From NCBI RefSeq assembly GCF_003970795.1, contig NZ_RWKW01000033.1:1-64000 (forward strand): 64,000 nt of DNA. The letters run 5' to 3'. A model generated the notes under the pieces. It ran no database searches. It worked only from the letters and a program-made list of their open reading frames with translations, and had not been told where the DNA came from. Of this stretch, positions 1-8,622 are shown piece by piece (within the stretch, counting starts at the first letter, position 1; every line of letters begins with the position of its first letter). The translations under genes and the position numbers were made by a program. Origin of the DNA: Aquibium carbonis (GTDB taxonomy: Bacteria; Pseudomonadota; Alphaproteobacteria; Rhizobiales; Rhizobiaceae).

Positions 1-104
1 GCACCACATCGACCCGCGCCATCCTTCTCGTGGATCACCTCGCCAAACGAGAAACAGAATGAGCCGGATTGGGCGCGACACGCTCTGGCCGGCGCCTGCG
101 GGCC

Positions 105-1361
105 TCACGCCTTGTAGACCACCTGCCGCACGTCGATGTACTCGGCCCGGAAGCCGGCTTCGCAATAGTGCAGGTAGAACTCCCACAGCTTGCGGAAGCG
201 GTCGTCGAAGCCGAGCGGCACGAGCTTTTCCCATGAGGCCCAGAAGCGCTCGCGCCAGTCTGCCAGCGTCCTTGCATAGTCCTGCGCGAAGACGCGTTCC
301 TTGAGGAAGGACAGGCCCTGGTCGGAACCGAGCGTCTTCAGGAGGCTCGGCGTCGGCAGCATGCCGCCGGGAAACACGTAGCGCTGGATGAAGTCCGGCC
401 TGCGGCGATAGGCGTCGAATGCGGCCTCGTTGATGGTGATGATCTGCATCGCCGCCGTACCGCCCGGCTTCAGGCTGTCCTTCACCTTGCGGAAGAACAC
501 CGGCCAGTATTTTTCGCCGACCGCCTCGAACATCTCGATCGAGGCGATGTTGTCGTAGCGGCCGGTCTCGTCGCGATAATCCTGCAGCTTGATTTCGACC
601 TTGTCGGAGAGGCCGGCCTTGTGGATACGCTCGCGCGCGAAATCATGCTGCTCGCGGCTGATCGTCAGGCCGGTCACCTTGCAGCCGATCTCGCGCGCGG
701 CGAACTCGGCGAACCCGCCCCAGCCGCAGCCGATCTCGAGCACGCTGCTCGACGGTCCGATGCCGCCGTCGCGCGCCAGCGCGCGATACTTCGCCGCTTG
801 TGCCGATTCCAGGTCGTTGGCGCCGGTGTCGTAGAGCGCCGACGAATAGGTCATGCTCGGGTCGAGCCATTCGCGATAGAAGGCGTTGCCGAGGTCGTAA
901 TGCGCGGTGATGTTGCGCTTCGAGCCCGTCCGCGTGTTCTCGTTCAGCCAGTGGCGGATGCGCTGGATGGTGGTCAGCAGCCAGTTGGCGCCGCCGGCCA
1001 CCTCCTCGCCCGTCTCCTGGTTGACCACGAAGAGCTCGAGGAAGGTCGTGACGTCGCGGCTGTCCCAGTCGCCGTCCATGTAGGATTCGGCCACCCCGAT
1101 GGTTCCGCCGGCGAAGGCCCGGCCCGGCAGTCGCCAGTTGCGCAGTTCCACATGCGCGTCCGGTCCCGGGCCGTTGCCGCCGACGAAAATGGTCCGGCCA
1201 TCGGGCAACTGGGCCGTCAGCGTGCCCTTCGGCAGGCGGATCGCCGCCGAGAGCACCAGCCGGACCTTCGCGGGAAGCCCCCTGGTGAACTCGCCGATGT
1301 TGGCGTCCGTGAGCCGGATCGGCCTCTGTTCCTGCGTGGTGATCGTCGTGTGTTCGTTCAT
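105..1361 (-). CDS. Cyclopropane-fatty-acyl-phospholipid synthase family methyltransferase
   Basis: SAM-dependent methyltransferase of the CFA synthase family, about 418 residues, which acts on unsaturated acyl chains of membrane phospholipids. Visible are the SAM-binding motif VLEIGCGWGG (about residues 207-216) and the family blocks HYDLGNAFYREWLD (about 154-167) and MTYSSALYD (about 170-178). The ATG at 1361 is chosen because AGGAGG lies about 8 bases upstream; an in-frame upstream extension has no ribosome site. It is the last gene of a four-gene minus-strand operon (photolyase, FAD oxidoreductase, DUF1365, this gene), 40 bp after the DUF1365 stop. In that company it may be a specialised paralogue, for example one related to furan fatty-acid methylation, rather than housekeeping Cfa; that is inference. 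Confidence 0.9.
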   Translation of the reverse strand: MNEHTTITTQEQRPIRLTDANIGEFTRGLPAKVRLVLSAAIRLPKGTLTAQLPDGRTIFVGGNGPGPDAHVELRNWRLPGRAFAGGTIGVAESYMDGDWDSRDVTTFLELFVVNQETGEEVAGGANWLLTTIQRIRHWLNENTRTGSKRNITAHYDLGNAFYREWLDPSMTYSSALYDTGANDLESAQAAKYRALARDGGIGPSSSVLEIGCGWGGFAEFAAREIGCKVTGLTISREQHDFARERIHKAGLSDKVEIKLQDYRDETGRYDNIASIEMFEAVGEKYWPVFFRKVKDSLKPGGTAAMQIITINEAAFDAYRRRPDFIQRYVFPGGMLPTPSLLKTLGSDQGLSFLKERVFAQDYARTLADWRERFWASWEKLVPLGFDDRFRKLWEFYLHYCEAGFRAEYIDVRQVVYKA

Positions 1362-1401
1362 CGGTGCCCGCCTCCTGTGCCCGCTTGGCGGCGACTGCGT
1401 C

Positions 1402-2220
1402 TCACTCCCCCGGCTCGATCGCCGGACCGTCACGATAGCTCGCCGTCCGGGGCGCGGGGGGACTCGTGTTGAACCGCGCGCCCTTCAGCCAGAGCTTCAA
1501 GGCCTCCCAGTGGATGCCGGCCACGATTTTCCATGTGAGGAGCGGAAACCGCAAGAGGCAGGCGCCAAGAGTCAATGAATCCAGTGGGCGCGAGGTTCCA
1601 GCAAACGTCGCCGCGAGCAGCGGCTCCCCGCCTTCGGTCTCGTGGATCCGGACCCGTACGGACCGGCCGGGCGGGAGAATGCGGAAATGATAGCGTGCGT
1701 CCATGCCGACGAAGGGCGAGACATGGAAGAGCTTGCGCCTTGTCTGCCGCACGCCGGCAGCGCTCACGTCGCCCGGCTCGATCAGCGCGACGTAGGAATG
1801 GCGCTGGCCGAACGTGTTGCGCACGCCGTAGATCAGCGCGACGAGTTCGCCCCCCGCGTCATAGGCGAAGTAGACCGATATCGGATTGAACACGTAGCCG
1901 AGAATGCGCGGGTAACACAAAAGCAGGATGCGGGCCGCCCGCTGCTCCAGCCCCGCCTCGGCCAGAAGCCGGTCGGCATAGGCCCGCGCCGTTTCGCCTG
2001 GCCTTTCGCCATGGTCCGAGTCGCGAAACGACACCACGTTCGGCCTGTTCACCGACAGCAGCGGGGTCATGCGCCCCACCTCGTCGAGGCGATCCAGGTC
2101 GACCAGCAGCGAGAACACCGAATAGGCGAAACGATGCCCGAACGGCTTCAGGCGCTGGTGCATCACCTCGCCACGGTAGAGCACGGCCGCGGCCTGCGGC
2201 GGCGCGCCGTTTCCAGCCAT
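1402..2220 (-). CDS. DUF1365 domain-containing protein
   Basis: Protein of about 272 residues beginning MAGNGAPPQ and carrying the DUF1365 pattern: LYRGEVMHQRLKPFGHRFAY near the N-terminus and LLCYPRILGYVFNPISVYFA in the middle. The molecular function of the family is not established. It is regularly found between a flavin amine-oxidase-like gene and a CFA-synthase-like gene, as here. The start is uncertain: the frame is open back to a TTG at 2256 that directly follows the upstream stop codon, and ATGs lie at 2247 and 2220. I chose 2220 because AAGGACAG precedes it, though the spacing is long. Coupling to the upstream gene is likely. Confidence 0.85.
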   Translation of the reverse strand: MAGNGAPPQAAAVLYRGEVMHQRLKPFGHRFAYSVFSLLVDLDRLDEVGRMTPLLSVNRPNVVSFRDSDHGERPGETARAYADRLLAEAGLEQRAARILLLCYPRILGYVFNPISVYFAYDAGGELVALIYGVRNTFGQRHSYVALIEPGDVSAAGVRQTRRKLFHVSPFVGMDARYHFRILPPGRSVRVRIHETEGGEPLLAATFAGTSRPLDSLTLGACLLRFPLLTWKIVAGIHWEALKLWLKGARFNTSPPAPRTASYRDGPAIEPGE

Positions 2221-2256
2221 GGTCGTGGCTCGTTCTGTCCTTGGCATCTGCTTCAA

Positions 2257-3600
2257 CTATTCAGCCGCCAGCGGCAGGTTCGCATCGGCTGCCTCCACTC
2301 GGCGCCACGGTATCACACCGCCGAGCGCTTCGGCGACCTTCAGGCCGGACCGCAGGCCGTCCTCGTGGAAGCCATGGCCGGTCCAGGCGCCGGCGAACCA
2401 GGTGTGCCGCACGCCCTGGATGTCGTCGAGACGCGCCTGCGCCGACAGCGCCCGCGAATCGAACTGCGGGTGCGAGAAGCTCCACTCGCCGAACACGGTT
2501 CCCTCGGCCGGCTCGACCACCGGGTTCAGCGACACGAACAGCGGCTTTGCGGGATCGATGCCCTGGAGCGCGTTCATCCAGTAGGTGACGCACACCTCCT
2601 TTTCCATGTCCATCCCGCTCGAGCGGATGTAGTTCCAGGCCGACCAGGCCGCGCGCCGCTTGGGCATCAGGCGCGCGTCCCTGTGCAGGATCACCCGGTT
2701 CGGTCGGTAGGCCACGGCGCCAAGGATTCTGTGCTCCATCGGCGAGGCGTCGCCGAGCATCGCGAGCGCCTGGTCCGAGTGGCTGGCGATGACGACGTCG
2801 TCGAAGCGCTCCGGCGCGGCGCCGCGGGCCGTCACCGTCACCCCGTGCTCGTCGCGGAGCACGCGCTCGACCGGCGCCCCGACCCGAAGCCGTTCGCCGA
2901 GGGGTGCCAGCAGCTTGTCCAGATAGGTTCGTGAACCGCCCGTCACGGTGCGCCACATCGGCCGCTCATTGTGGATGAGACGGTGGTTCTCGAAGAAGGA
3001 GACGAAGGTCGCGGCGGGAAAGTCCAGCATCTTGACGCGCGGCGTCGACCAGATCGCCGCCGCCATGGGAATCAGGTAGTCGTCGCGGAATTCGGCCGAG
3101 AAGCGGCGGGTCTCCAGGTATTGCCCGATGGAGACCCCGCCCAGAAGGCCGGCCTCGCGATCCTGGATGCATTGCCGGTTGAAGCGCAGGATCTCGCGCA
3201 GCATCCACAGGAACGAAGGCGAGAACATGTTGCGCCGCTGGGCGAAGATGGAGCGGTAGGTCTGGCCGCTCCATTCGCGCCGTCCGCCGTCGAGCGAGAG
3301 CGAGAAACCCATGTTGCTCTCGTGGGTGGCGACGCCGAGATGCGAAAACAGCGCCTTGAGCTCGGGATAGTTCAGCTCGTTGTAGACGATGAAGCCGGTG
3401 TCGACCGCAATCCTGGTTCCGTCATAGTCGACGTCGACCGTCGCGGTATGGCCGCCGGGTCGCGCCTCCGCCTCGAAGAGCGTCACGTCATGGCTTGCGT
3501 GCAGCGCCCAAGCCGCCGACGCGCCCGAAACGCCGGATCCGACCACGGCGATTCTCTTCCGGCCGCGGTCGTTCGTGCGGTCCAGTTTGACGATGCTCAT
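2257..3600 (-). CDS. FAD-dependent oxidoreductase (amine-oxidase / phytoene-desaturase-like fold)
   Basis: 447-residue flavoprotein. The N-terminus has the Rossmann dinucleotide motif IAVVGSGVSGASAAWAL, followed by an acidic strand end (LFEAEARPGGHTATV), typical of NAD(P)/FAD-binding amine oxidase-like proteins. The ATG at 3598-3600 overlaps the TGA of the photolyase gene (ATGA), so translation is probably coupled. With DUF1365 and a CFA-like methyltransferase downstream, the likely substrate is a lipid acyl chain; comparable gene sets in Rhodobacter sphaeroides lie in a singlet-oxygen stress regulon and are tied to furan fatty acids. The substrate here is inferred from context only. Confidence 0.85.
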   Translation of the reverse strand: MSIVKLDRTNDRGRKRIAVVGSGVSGASAAWALHASHDVTLFEAEARPGGHTATVDVDYDGTRIAVDTGFIVYNELNYPELKALFSHLGVATHESNMGFSLSLDGGRREWSGQTYRSIFAQRRNMFSPSFLWMLREILRFNRQCIQDREAGLLGGVSIGQYLETRRFSAEFRDDYLIPMAAAIWSTPRVKMLDFPAATFVSFFENHRLIHNERPMWRTVTGGSRTYLDKLLAPLGERLRVGAPVERVLRDEHGVTVTARGAAPERFDDVVIASHSDQALAMLGDASPMEHRILGAVAYRPNRVILHRDARLMPKRRAAWSAWNYIRSSGMDMEKEVCVTYWMNALQGIDPAKPLFVSLNPVVEPAEGTVFGEWSFSHPQFDSRALSAQARLDDIQGVRHTWFAGAWTGHGFHEDGLRSGLKVAEALGGVIPWRRVEAADANLPLAAE

Positions 3601-5060
3601 GCGGATCCTTTCATCGCATTGTAGGCGCTCATGGCCCTGTCGCGGGCATGGGCATGCTCGATCACAGGTACGGGATATTCGCGGCCGAGTTTCACGCCGG
3701 CCTCCTCGAGCACCAGCGCGGGCGCTTCGTTCGGCTTGTGCAGGAAACGGTTCGGCAGGCGCGACAGCTCGGGCACGTATCGGCGGACATAGTCGCCATC
3801 GCCGTCGAACTTCTCGCCTTGCAGGATGGGGTTGAAGATGCGGAAATAGGGTGCGGCATCCGCGCCGGAACCCGCCACCCATTGCCAGCTGGCGGCATTG
3901 CTGGCCGGGTCGGCATCCACCAGCGTGTCCCAGAACCAGCGTTCGCCTTCGCGCCAGTCCTGCAGCAGATGCTTGATGAGGAAGGAGGCGCAGACCATCC
4001 GCACCCGGTTGTGCATCCACCCGGTCTGCCACAGCTCCCGCATGCCGGCATCGACGATCGGATACCCGGTGCGGCCCCGGCGCCAGGCCTCCAGCAGGTC
4101 CTCCGACCGGCGCCATGCAAAACCGTCGAAGTCGCTGTTGTAGTTCTTCTCCGCAAGGTCGGGATTGTGGAACAGCAGGTGGTAGGAAAACTCGCGCCAG
4201 ACCACCTCCTTGAGGAACTTCTCCGCATCGTGCCCGGGAGCGCTGTCTGCGGCATCCTTCACCGCCTGCCAGATCTGGAACGGCGTGATTTCGCCATGGG
4301 CCAGGTGGGGCGAAAGCCGCGACGTCGATTCGAGCCCCGGGCGATCCCGGTTTTCGCCGTAGCCGTCGATCGCGTTCTCCAGAAACATCCGCAGCCGGGC
4401 GGTCGCCCCGGCCTCGCCGGGCGTCCATTCGTTGCGCAGTCCACCGGTCCAGTCCGGTTTCGTCGGCAAAAGCGCCCAGCTGGCGAGACTGTCGCTCGCC
4501 AGCGCGCCGTCATGGCCGCGGATCGATTTCGGTGCCTCGAGCGGCGGCCTCGGCGCCGGCTCGGCGACGAGCGCGCGCCAGAAGGGGGAATAGACCCGGT
4601 ACGGCCCGCCGGAACCCGTCTTCAGCCGTGTCGGTTCATGCAGGAGCTGTCCCTCGAAGCTTTCGCAATCGATGCCGCGCCCGCGCAGATGGTCCTTCAG
4701 CGCTGCGTCTGTCGCGGCGCCCGCCGGATCGTAGCGCCGGTTCCAGAGCACGCGCCCGGCACCCGTTTCCGCGACCACCGAATCGACGATCGCGCGGGTC
4801 GGTCCGCGACGGAAGAGAAGGCTGGCCCCCCTGTCGGCCATGTCGCGGCTGAGCGCGGTCAGCGAATGGTGCAGCCACCAGCGGCGCGCGGCGCCGATGG
4901 GCCGCACGCCCTTGCTCTCCTCGTCGAGGATGAAGACCGGAATGACGGCCCGGCCCGATTGCACGGCGGCATCGAGCGCGCGATTGTCGGCCAGCCGCAG
5001 GTCATGCCTGAAGAGAACGAGGACGGGATCGTCGCCGTCCCCGGATCGCGAGGCTGTCAT
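3597..5060 (-). CDS. phrB: Deoxyribodipyrimidine photolyase (cryptochrome/photolyase family)
   Basis: 487-residue class I-type photolyase that repairs UV cyclobutane pyrimidine dimers using blue light. The N-terminal alpha/beta antenna domain starts with VLVLFRHDLRLADNRAL. The C-terminal FAD-binding domain has characteristic stretches: SRLSPHLAHGEI, FLKEVVWREFSYHLLFH, GYPIVDAGMRELWQTGWMHN (dimer/FAD contact region), NAASWQWVAGSGADAAPYFR and FNPILQGEKFD. Start at ATG 5060; ribosome site is weak. A 13-residue open frame upstream ends in an ATGA overlap with this start. First gene of the lipid-modification operon; its association with a membrane-lipid module suggests a joint light or singlet-oxygen response. 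No regulator is adjacent. Confidence 0.95.
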   Translation of the reverse strand: MTASRSGDGDDPVLVLFRHDLRLADNRALDAAVQSGRAVIPVFILDEESKGVRPIGAARRWWLHHSLTALSRDMADRGASLLFRRGPTRAIVDSVVAETGAGRVLWNRRYDPAGAATDAALKDHLRGRGIDCESFEGQLLHEPTRLKTGSGGPYRVYSPFWRALVAEPAPRPPLEAPKSIRGHDGALASDSLASWALLPTKPDWTGGLRNEWTPGEAGATARLRMFLENAIDGYGENRDRPGLESTSRLSPHLAHGEITPFQIWQAVKDAADSAPGHDAEKFLKEVVWREFSYHLLFHNPDLAEKNYNSDFDGFAWRRSEDLLEAWRRGRTGYPIVDAGMRELWQTGWMHNRVRMVCASFLIKHLLQDWREGERWFWDTLVDADPASNAASWQWVAGSGADAAPYFRIFNPILQGEKFDGDGDYVRRYVPELSRLPNRFLHKPNEAPALVLEEAGVKLGREYPVPVIEHAHARDRAMSAYNAMKGSA

Positions 5061-5261
5061 CTGGAATTCCGCAGGCTGGCACGAAGGATATCGATCATTG
5101 CTGGCGATACGCAGTATTGCCGCCACTGGATTAGGCAATCGGTCGTCTTCTCGGCGAATGTCCGTGAAAAAACGGCGGCGACAGGCCGTCGCCTCGCGTG
5201 TTGGACAAGCCGGCCGGGGATGATACCATTCAGGACGTGCAGCGAAACCGTGGAGGAACAC

Positions 5262-5681
5262 ATGAAACGCATTCTTTCCGCCTGCCTCGCATTTGCCCTT
5301 TCCCTGTCCGTCACCGCAGTTGCGGTCGTTCCGGCGACGTCGGCGCCGCTCCGGCTTTCGACCCCGGCGACGGCCGAGGTGCCGAACGATGTGGTCCAGG
5401 CTGGATATCGGCATCGCAGGTACCACCGGCACCATCATCACCGACCGCATGCCAGATATCATCACCGGCGCAACCATGCAGGTCCGATCGTCGGTGGTCT
5501 CGTCGCCGGCGCCGTCATCGGCGGCATCATCGCCACCCAGCCGGCCTATCGCTACCGCAGCGTGCCCAGCGCCCACATCGCCTGGTGCCATAGCCGCTAC
5601 CGGTCCTACGATTCCCGTTCGAACACCTTCCAGCCCTACAACGGTCCGCGACGCATCTGCCGGTCGCCTTACGCCTACTGA
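5262..5681 (+). CDS. BA14K family exported protein
   Basis: 139 residues with a cleavable signal peptide (MKRILSACLAFALSLSVTAV...). A strikingly basic, histidine-rich segment at about residues 50-70 includes a run of four His. A hydrophobic glycine-rich stretch follows (about 73-90, IVGGLVAGAVIGGIIA), then the C-terminal BA14K signature: WCHSRYRSYDSRSNTFQPY and a conserved Cys in RRICRSPY. Family members in Brucella and rhizobia are cell-envelope proteins, some immunoreactive and lectin-like. TGGAGG lies 6 bases before the ATG. It is divergent from the photolyase operon. Confidence 0.85.
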   Translation: MKRILSACLAFALSLSVTAVAVVPATSAPLRLSTPATAEVPNDVVQAGYRHRRYHRHHHHRPHARYHHRRNHAGPIVGGLVAGAVIGGIIATQPAYRYRSVPSAHIAWCHSRYRSYDSRSNTFQPYNGPRRICRSPYAY

Positions 5682-5815
5682 AGCGCACCCGCTTCCCGTC
5701 GCCGGTCCCGCATCGAGGGCCGGCGTCGACGTGTGCGCCCGCGCATGTTGTGCGCAGGGCGTGCAAATCCGTCGCCTGTTGTCGCGTGCTTGCGCTATAA
5801 GCGGCCAGATGAGGG

Positions 5816-7462
5816 GTGACGGGACAATCGCAAGTGACGCATGAAGTGACGAACCAGGCCCCCCCGCTCGCAGGTTCGAATGCATGGCGGGGCGATCCTC
5901 TCCTCGTTCAGTTGTCGGAAGAGTTTTCGCCGGTCGTCCGCAAGGATCTGGATACGGCCGGCCGGTTCGCTTTTTCGGCGGAAGCCCAGGAACTGGCCCG
6001 GCTGGCGAACTCCGAAATGCCGAGACTGCGCACCCACGACCGTCATGGCCGGCGCATCGATCAGGTGGAGTTCCATCCCGCCTACCACGCCTTGCTGCGC
6101 CGGTCGGTGGCCACTGGCCTCCACTCCTCGGTGTGGGAGAACGACGAGGCCGAGACAGGCCGCCGTCACCAGATTCGCGCCACGCGATTCTACATGATGG
6201 CGCAACTCGAGAGCGCGCATCTCTCTGCCCTGTCGACGACCAGTGGGGCGCTGGCCGCGCTCATGGCCTCGCCCAAGCTCTTTCGGGAATGGGCGCCGCG
6301 AGTCACCACCCGGAAGTATGATCCCGCCCAGAAGCCGCCGGTGGAAAAGACCGGCCTGCTGATCGGCATGGGCCTGACCGAGAAGCAGGGCGGGAGCGAC
6401 GTCGAAAGCATTTCCAGCCGCGCCGAGCCCGCCGAGAACGGCTTCTTTCGCCTGACCGGACACAAGTGGTTCCTGTCGGCCCCGATGTGCGACGCCTTCC
6501 TGATGCTTGCCCAGGCGCCGGAGGGCCTGTCCTGTTTCCTCGTGCCGCGAATCCTCAGTTCGGCACAGGCCAACGGCCTGCGCATTCAGAGGTTGAAGGA
6601 CAAGCTCGGCAACCGGTCGACCGCGACCGCCGAGGTCGAGTTCAGCGGCGCGATCGCCGAGCGGGTTGGCGCGCCGGGCGCCGGACAGAAGACGATCATG
6701 GACATGGTGACGCTGTCGAGGCTCGACGGCGCGCTGTCGTCGGCCGGCATCATGCGCGCCGCACTCGCCGAGGCGATCCACCATGCCCGCCATCGGCGGT
6801 CCCAGGGGCACAAGCTCATCGACAAGCCGATCATGCAGCGCGTGCTCGCCGATCTGGCGCTCGACGTGGCGGCGGCAACCGCGCTTTCCTTGCGCCTCGC
6901 GCGGTCGTTCGACCGCGCGGCCGGCGATCGGAGCGAGGCCGCCTTCGCCAGGGCGATGACACCCGTCGTCAAGTACTGGGTCTGCAAGCTCGCCCCGAGC
7001 GTCGTCGCCGAAGCGATGGAATGCTATGGCGGCAACGGTTACGTGGACGAAAGCCCGATGGCGCGCCTGTTTCGCGACTCCCCGGCCAGCGCCAACTGGG
7101 AAGGGCCGGGCAACACGCTGGCGCTCGACATGCTGCGGGTCTTTAGGCAAGCGCCCTCGCTGTTTGCCGACGTCATGGGAATCGTCGAGCGCGACCTCGG
7201 GCCGGGAGGCAAGGGAACCGTCGGGGTGCTGCGCGCCGCACTGGAGGTGGCGCTGTCGGACGAGGGGTCGGCCCGCATCCTTGCCGAGCAGCTGGCCTTG
7301 TCGACGGCGGCCGCGGAGCTGAAGCGGCTGGGGGCAGGGCGGATCGCCGACGCCTTCATCGAGACACGGCTGGCGGGGCAGTGGCGCAGCACCTACGGGA
7401 TGCTGGACACGCGCCACGATTCCAGGCTGATCCTCGATACGCTCTACCCGGAAACGACGTAG
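5816..7462 (+). CDS. aidB: AidB-like acyl-CoA dehydrogenase family protein
   Basis: 548 residues from a GTG at 5816; a second GTG at 5834 is also possible, and neither has a well-spaced ribosome site. The protein carries the AidB-subgroup signature GMGLTEKQGGSDV in the flavin region, a HKWFLSAP block, the YGGNGYVDESPMARLFRDSP block, and the extended C-terminus that sets AidB apart from ordinary acyl-CoA dehydrogenases. E. coli AidB is about 541 residues, part of the adaptive response to alkylation, binds DNA and FAD, and has weak dehydrogenase activity. No Ada-regulated site was recognised. The 3' end overlaps the convergent AEC transporter gene by 19 bp. Confidence 0.85.
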   Translation: MTGQSQVTHEVTNQAPPLAGSNAWRGDPLLVQLSEEFSPVVRKDLDTAGRFAFSAEAQELARLANSEMPRLRTHDRHGRRIDQVEFHPAYHALLRRSVATGLHSSVWENDEAETGRRHQIRATRFYMMAQLESAHLSALSTTSGALAALMASPKLFREWAPRVTTRKYDPAQKPPVEKTGLLIGMGLTEKQGGSDVESISSRAEPAENGFFRLTGHKWFLSAPMCDAFLMLAQAPEGLSCFLVPRILSSAQANGLRIQRLKDKLGNRSTATAEVEFSGAIAERVGAPGAGQKTIMDMVTLSRLDGALSSAGIMRAALAEAIHHARHRRSQGHKLIDKPIMQRVLADLALDVAAATALSLRLARSFDRAAGDRSEAAFARAMTPVVKYWVCKLAPSVVAEAMECYGGNGYVDESPMARLFRDSPASANWEGPGNTLALDMLRVFRQAPSLFADVMGIVERDLGPGGKGTVGVLRAALEVALSDEGSARILAEQLALSTAAAELKRLGAGRIADAFIETRLAGQWRSTYGMLDTRHDSRLILDTLYPETT

Positions 7463-8382
7463 CCGGTGATCGCCAGAACGGCCGGGATCGTGAAGAACGC
7501 TGCGGCGGTCTGGACCGTCGTGACGGCGGCATAGAGTTCGGCGTCGCCGCCGAGCTGGCGCGCCAGAAGATATCCGTTCATGGCCGTCGGCACGGCGGCG
7601 CAAAGGGCGAGATACTCGAGCTGGGGACCGGTGACGCCGAGGCTCCAGGCCAGGCTGATCAGCAGCGCCGGAAAGGCGACCAGCTTGATCGCGACCGGCA
7701 GGAGGACGGGCAGGCGCGGCCGCAGCGTATCCGACAGCCGCAGCCCCGCGCCGATGGTGAGCAATCCCATTCCCAGGGCCGCGCGGCCGATGAGGCCGAG
7801 AGTCTCGTTGAGCGGTTCGTAGAGGCCTAGGGGGAAAAAGCGCAAGATCACGCCAGCCAGCGATGCGATGATGAGGGGATTGAGCGCAATCGTTCGAAGA
7901 ATGCGGCCCCAGTTGGCGTCGCGATTGGCGAACCGGCTGACGACGATCACCGATTCGATGTTGATCGGCACGATGATGAACGCCATGACCAGGGCCACCA
8001 CCGCCGCGCCTTCCTGCGGGAAGATCTTGTCGGCGATCGCCAGCGCCATGAAGCCGTTCCAGCGCACGCTGGTCTGGAAGATCGACGAGAACTCACCCGC
8101 CGTCGCCAGGCCGTATCGACGCAATGGCAGCCAGAGGAGGGCGGTCAGGACCCCCGTCACCGCGACCGCGATGGCCAGCGCGGCGAGCATCCCGTTCCAT
8201 TCCAGCCCCGAGAAGTCCGCGTTGTAGATCGTGACGAAGAGCAGCGCGGGGTAGAGAAACCAGTAGCCGAGCTGCTCGAGGCCGGGCCAGGCGGCGTCGT
8301 CGACCAGCCGGATACGGCGCAGCAGATGGCCGGCCGCGATGAGCAGGAAGATCGGCAGGATGCTTTCGAACGTCGCGATCAT
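7444..8382 (-). CDS. AEC family transporter (auxin efflux carrier-type permease)
   Basis: 312-residue integral membrane protein with about ten hydrophobic segments in two halves, as in the AEC / bile-acid:sodium superfamily. N-terminus MIATFESILPIFLLIAAGHLLRR and the YWFLYPALLFVTIYN segment match the family. Likely substrates are carboxylates or other small organic anions; nothing in the sequence fixes this. It stands alone on the minus strand, tail to tail with the aidB-like gene, whose 3' end it overlaps by 19 bp. Confidence 0.85.
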   Translation of the reverse strand: MIATFESILPIFLLIAAGHLLRRIRLVDDAAWPGLEQLGYWFLYPALLFVTIYNADFSGLEWNGMLAALAIAVAVTGVLTALLWLPLRRYGLATAGEFSSIFQTSVRWNGFMALAIADKIFPQEGAAVVALVMAFIIVPINIESVIVVSRFANRDANWGRILRTIALNPLIIASLAGVILRFFPLGLYEPLNETLGLIGRAALGMGLLTIGAGLRLSDTLRPRLPVLLPVAIKLVAFPALLISLAWSLGVTGPQLEYLALCAAVPTAMNGYLLARQLGGDAELYAAVTTVQTAAAFFTIPAVLAITGYVVSG

Positions 8383-8504
8383 GGGCTGGCAAGGGTCCGG
8401 CGGGAATGAGGCCGGCTTAGTGCCTTTGTCGTCCGGATGGAAGCCGTGGCCTGTCGATCGCGATGGCCGGACGGCTGCATCCCCGTGACGCCTGCGGCTC
8501 AGGG

Positions 8505-8522
8505 TTCGTTAACCTTAACGAA
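8505..8522. promoter_or_regulatory. Inverted repeat TTCGTTAA-CC-TTAACGAA
   Basis: Perfect 8-bp inverted repeat with a 2-bp centre, 101 bp upstream of the small membrane protein at 8623. The TTAACC/TTAACG content resembles CtrA-type half-sites of alphaproteobacteria, but the spacing differs from the canonical TTAA-N7-TTAA. A candidate operator only. Confidence 0.35.
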
Positions 8523-8622
8523 TGGTTTCCGTTGATCGGGGGCAGCCATGCCCCCATCGTTGGGGTTGAGGTGGGACAGTGGTTCCGGCCCCCCGAGATT
8601 CGTGCCTGGAATAGAGGTTCCG

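Noticed and set aside
1-104. Possible 3' end of a gene entering from the left edge (short plus-strand frame ending TGA at 60-62)
   Set aside because: Only 19 codons are visible and no family could be recognised.
2257-4428. Longer 723-codon version of the FAD oxidoreductase
   Set aside because: The N-terminal part is out-of-frame photolyase sequence; the true start is the ATG at 3600 that overlaps the photolyase stop.
3648-5681. 677-codon plus-strand frame across the photolyase gene
   Set aside because: Antisense to the photolyase; only its last 139 codons (from 5262) form a real gene, the BA14K protein.
5795-7603. 602-codon minus-strand frame opposite the AidB-like gene
   Set aside because: Antisense shadow of a conserved acyl-CoA dehydrogenase.
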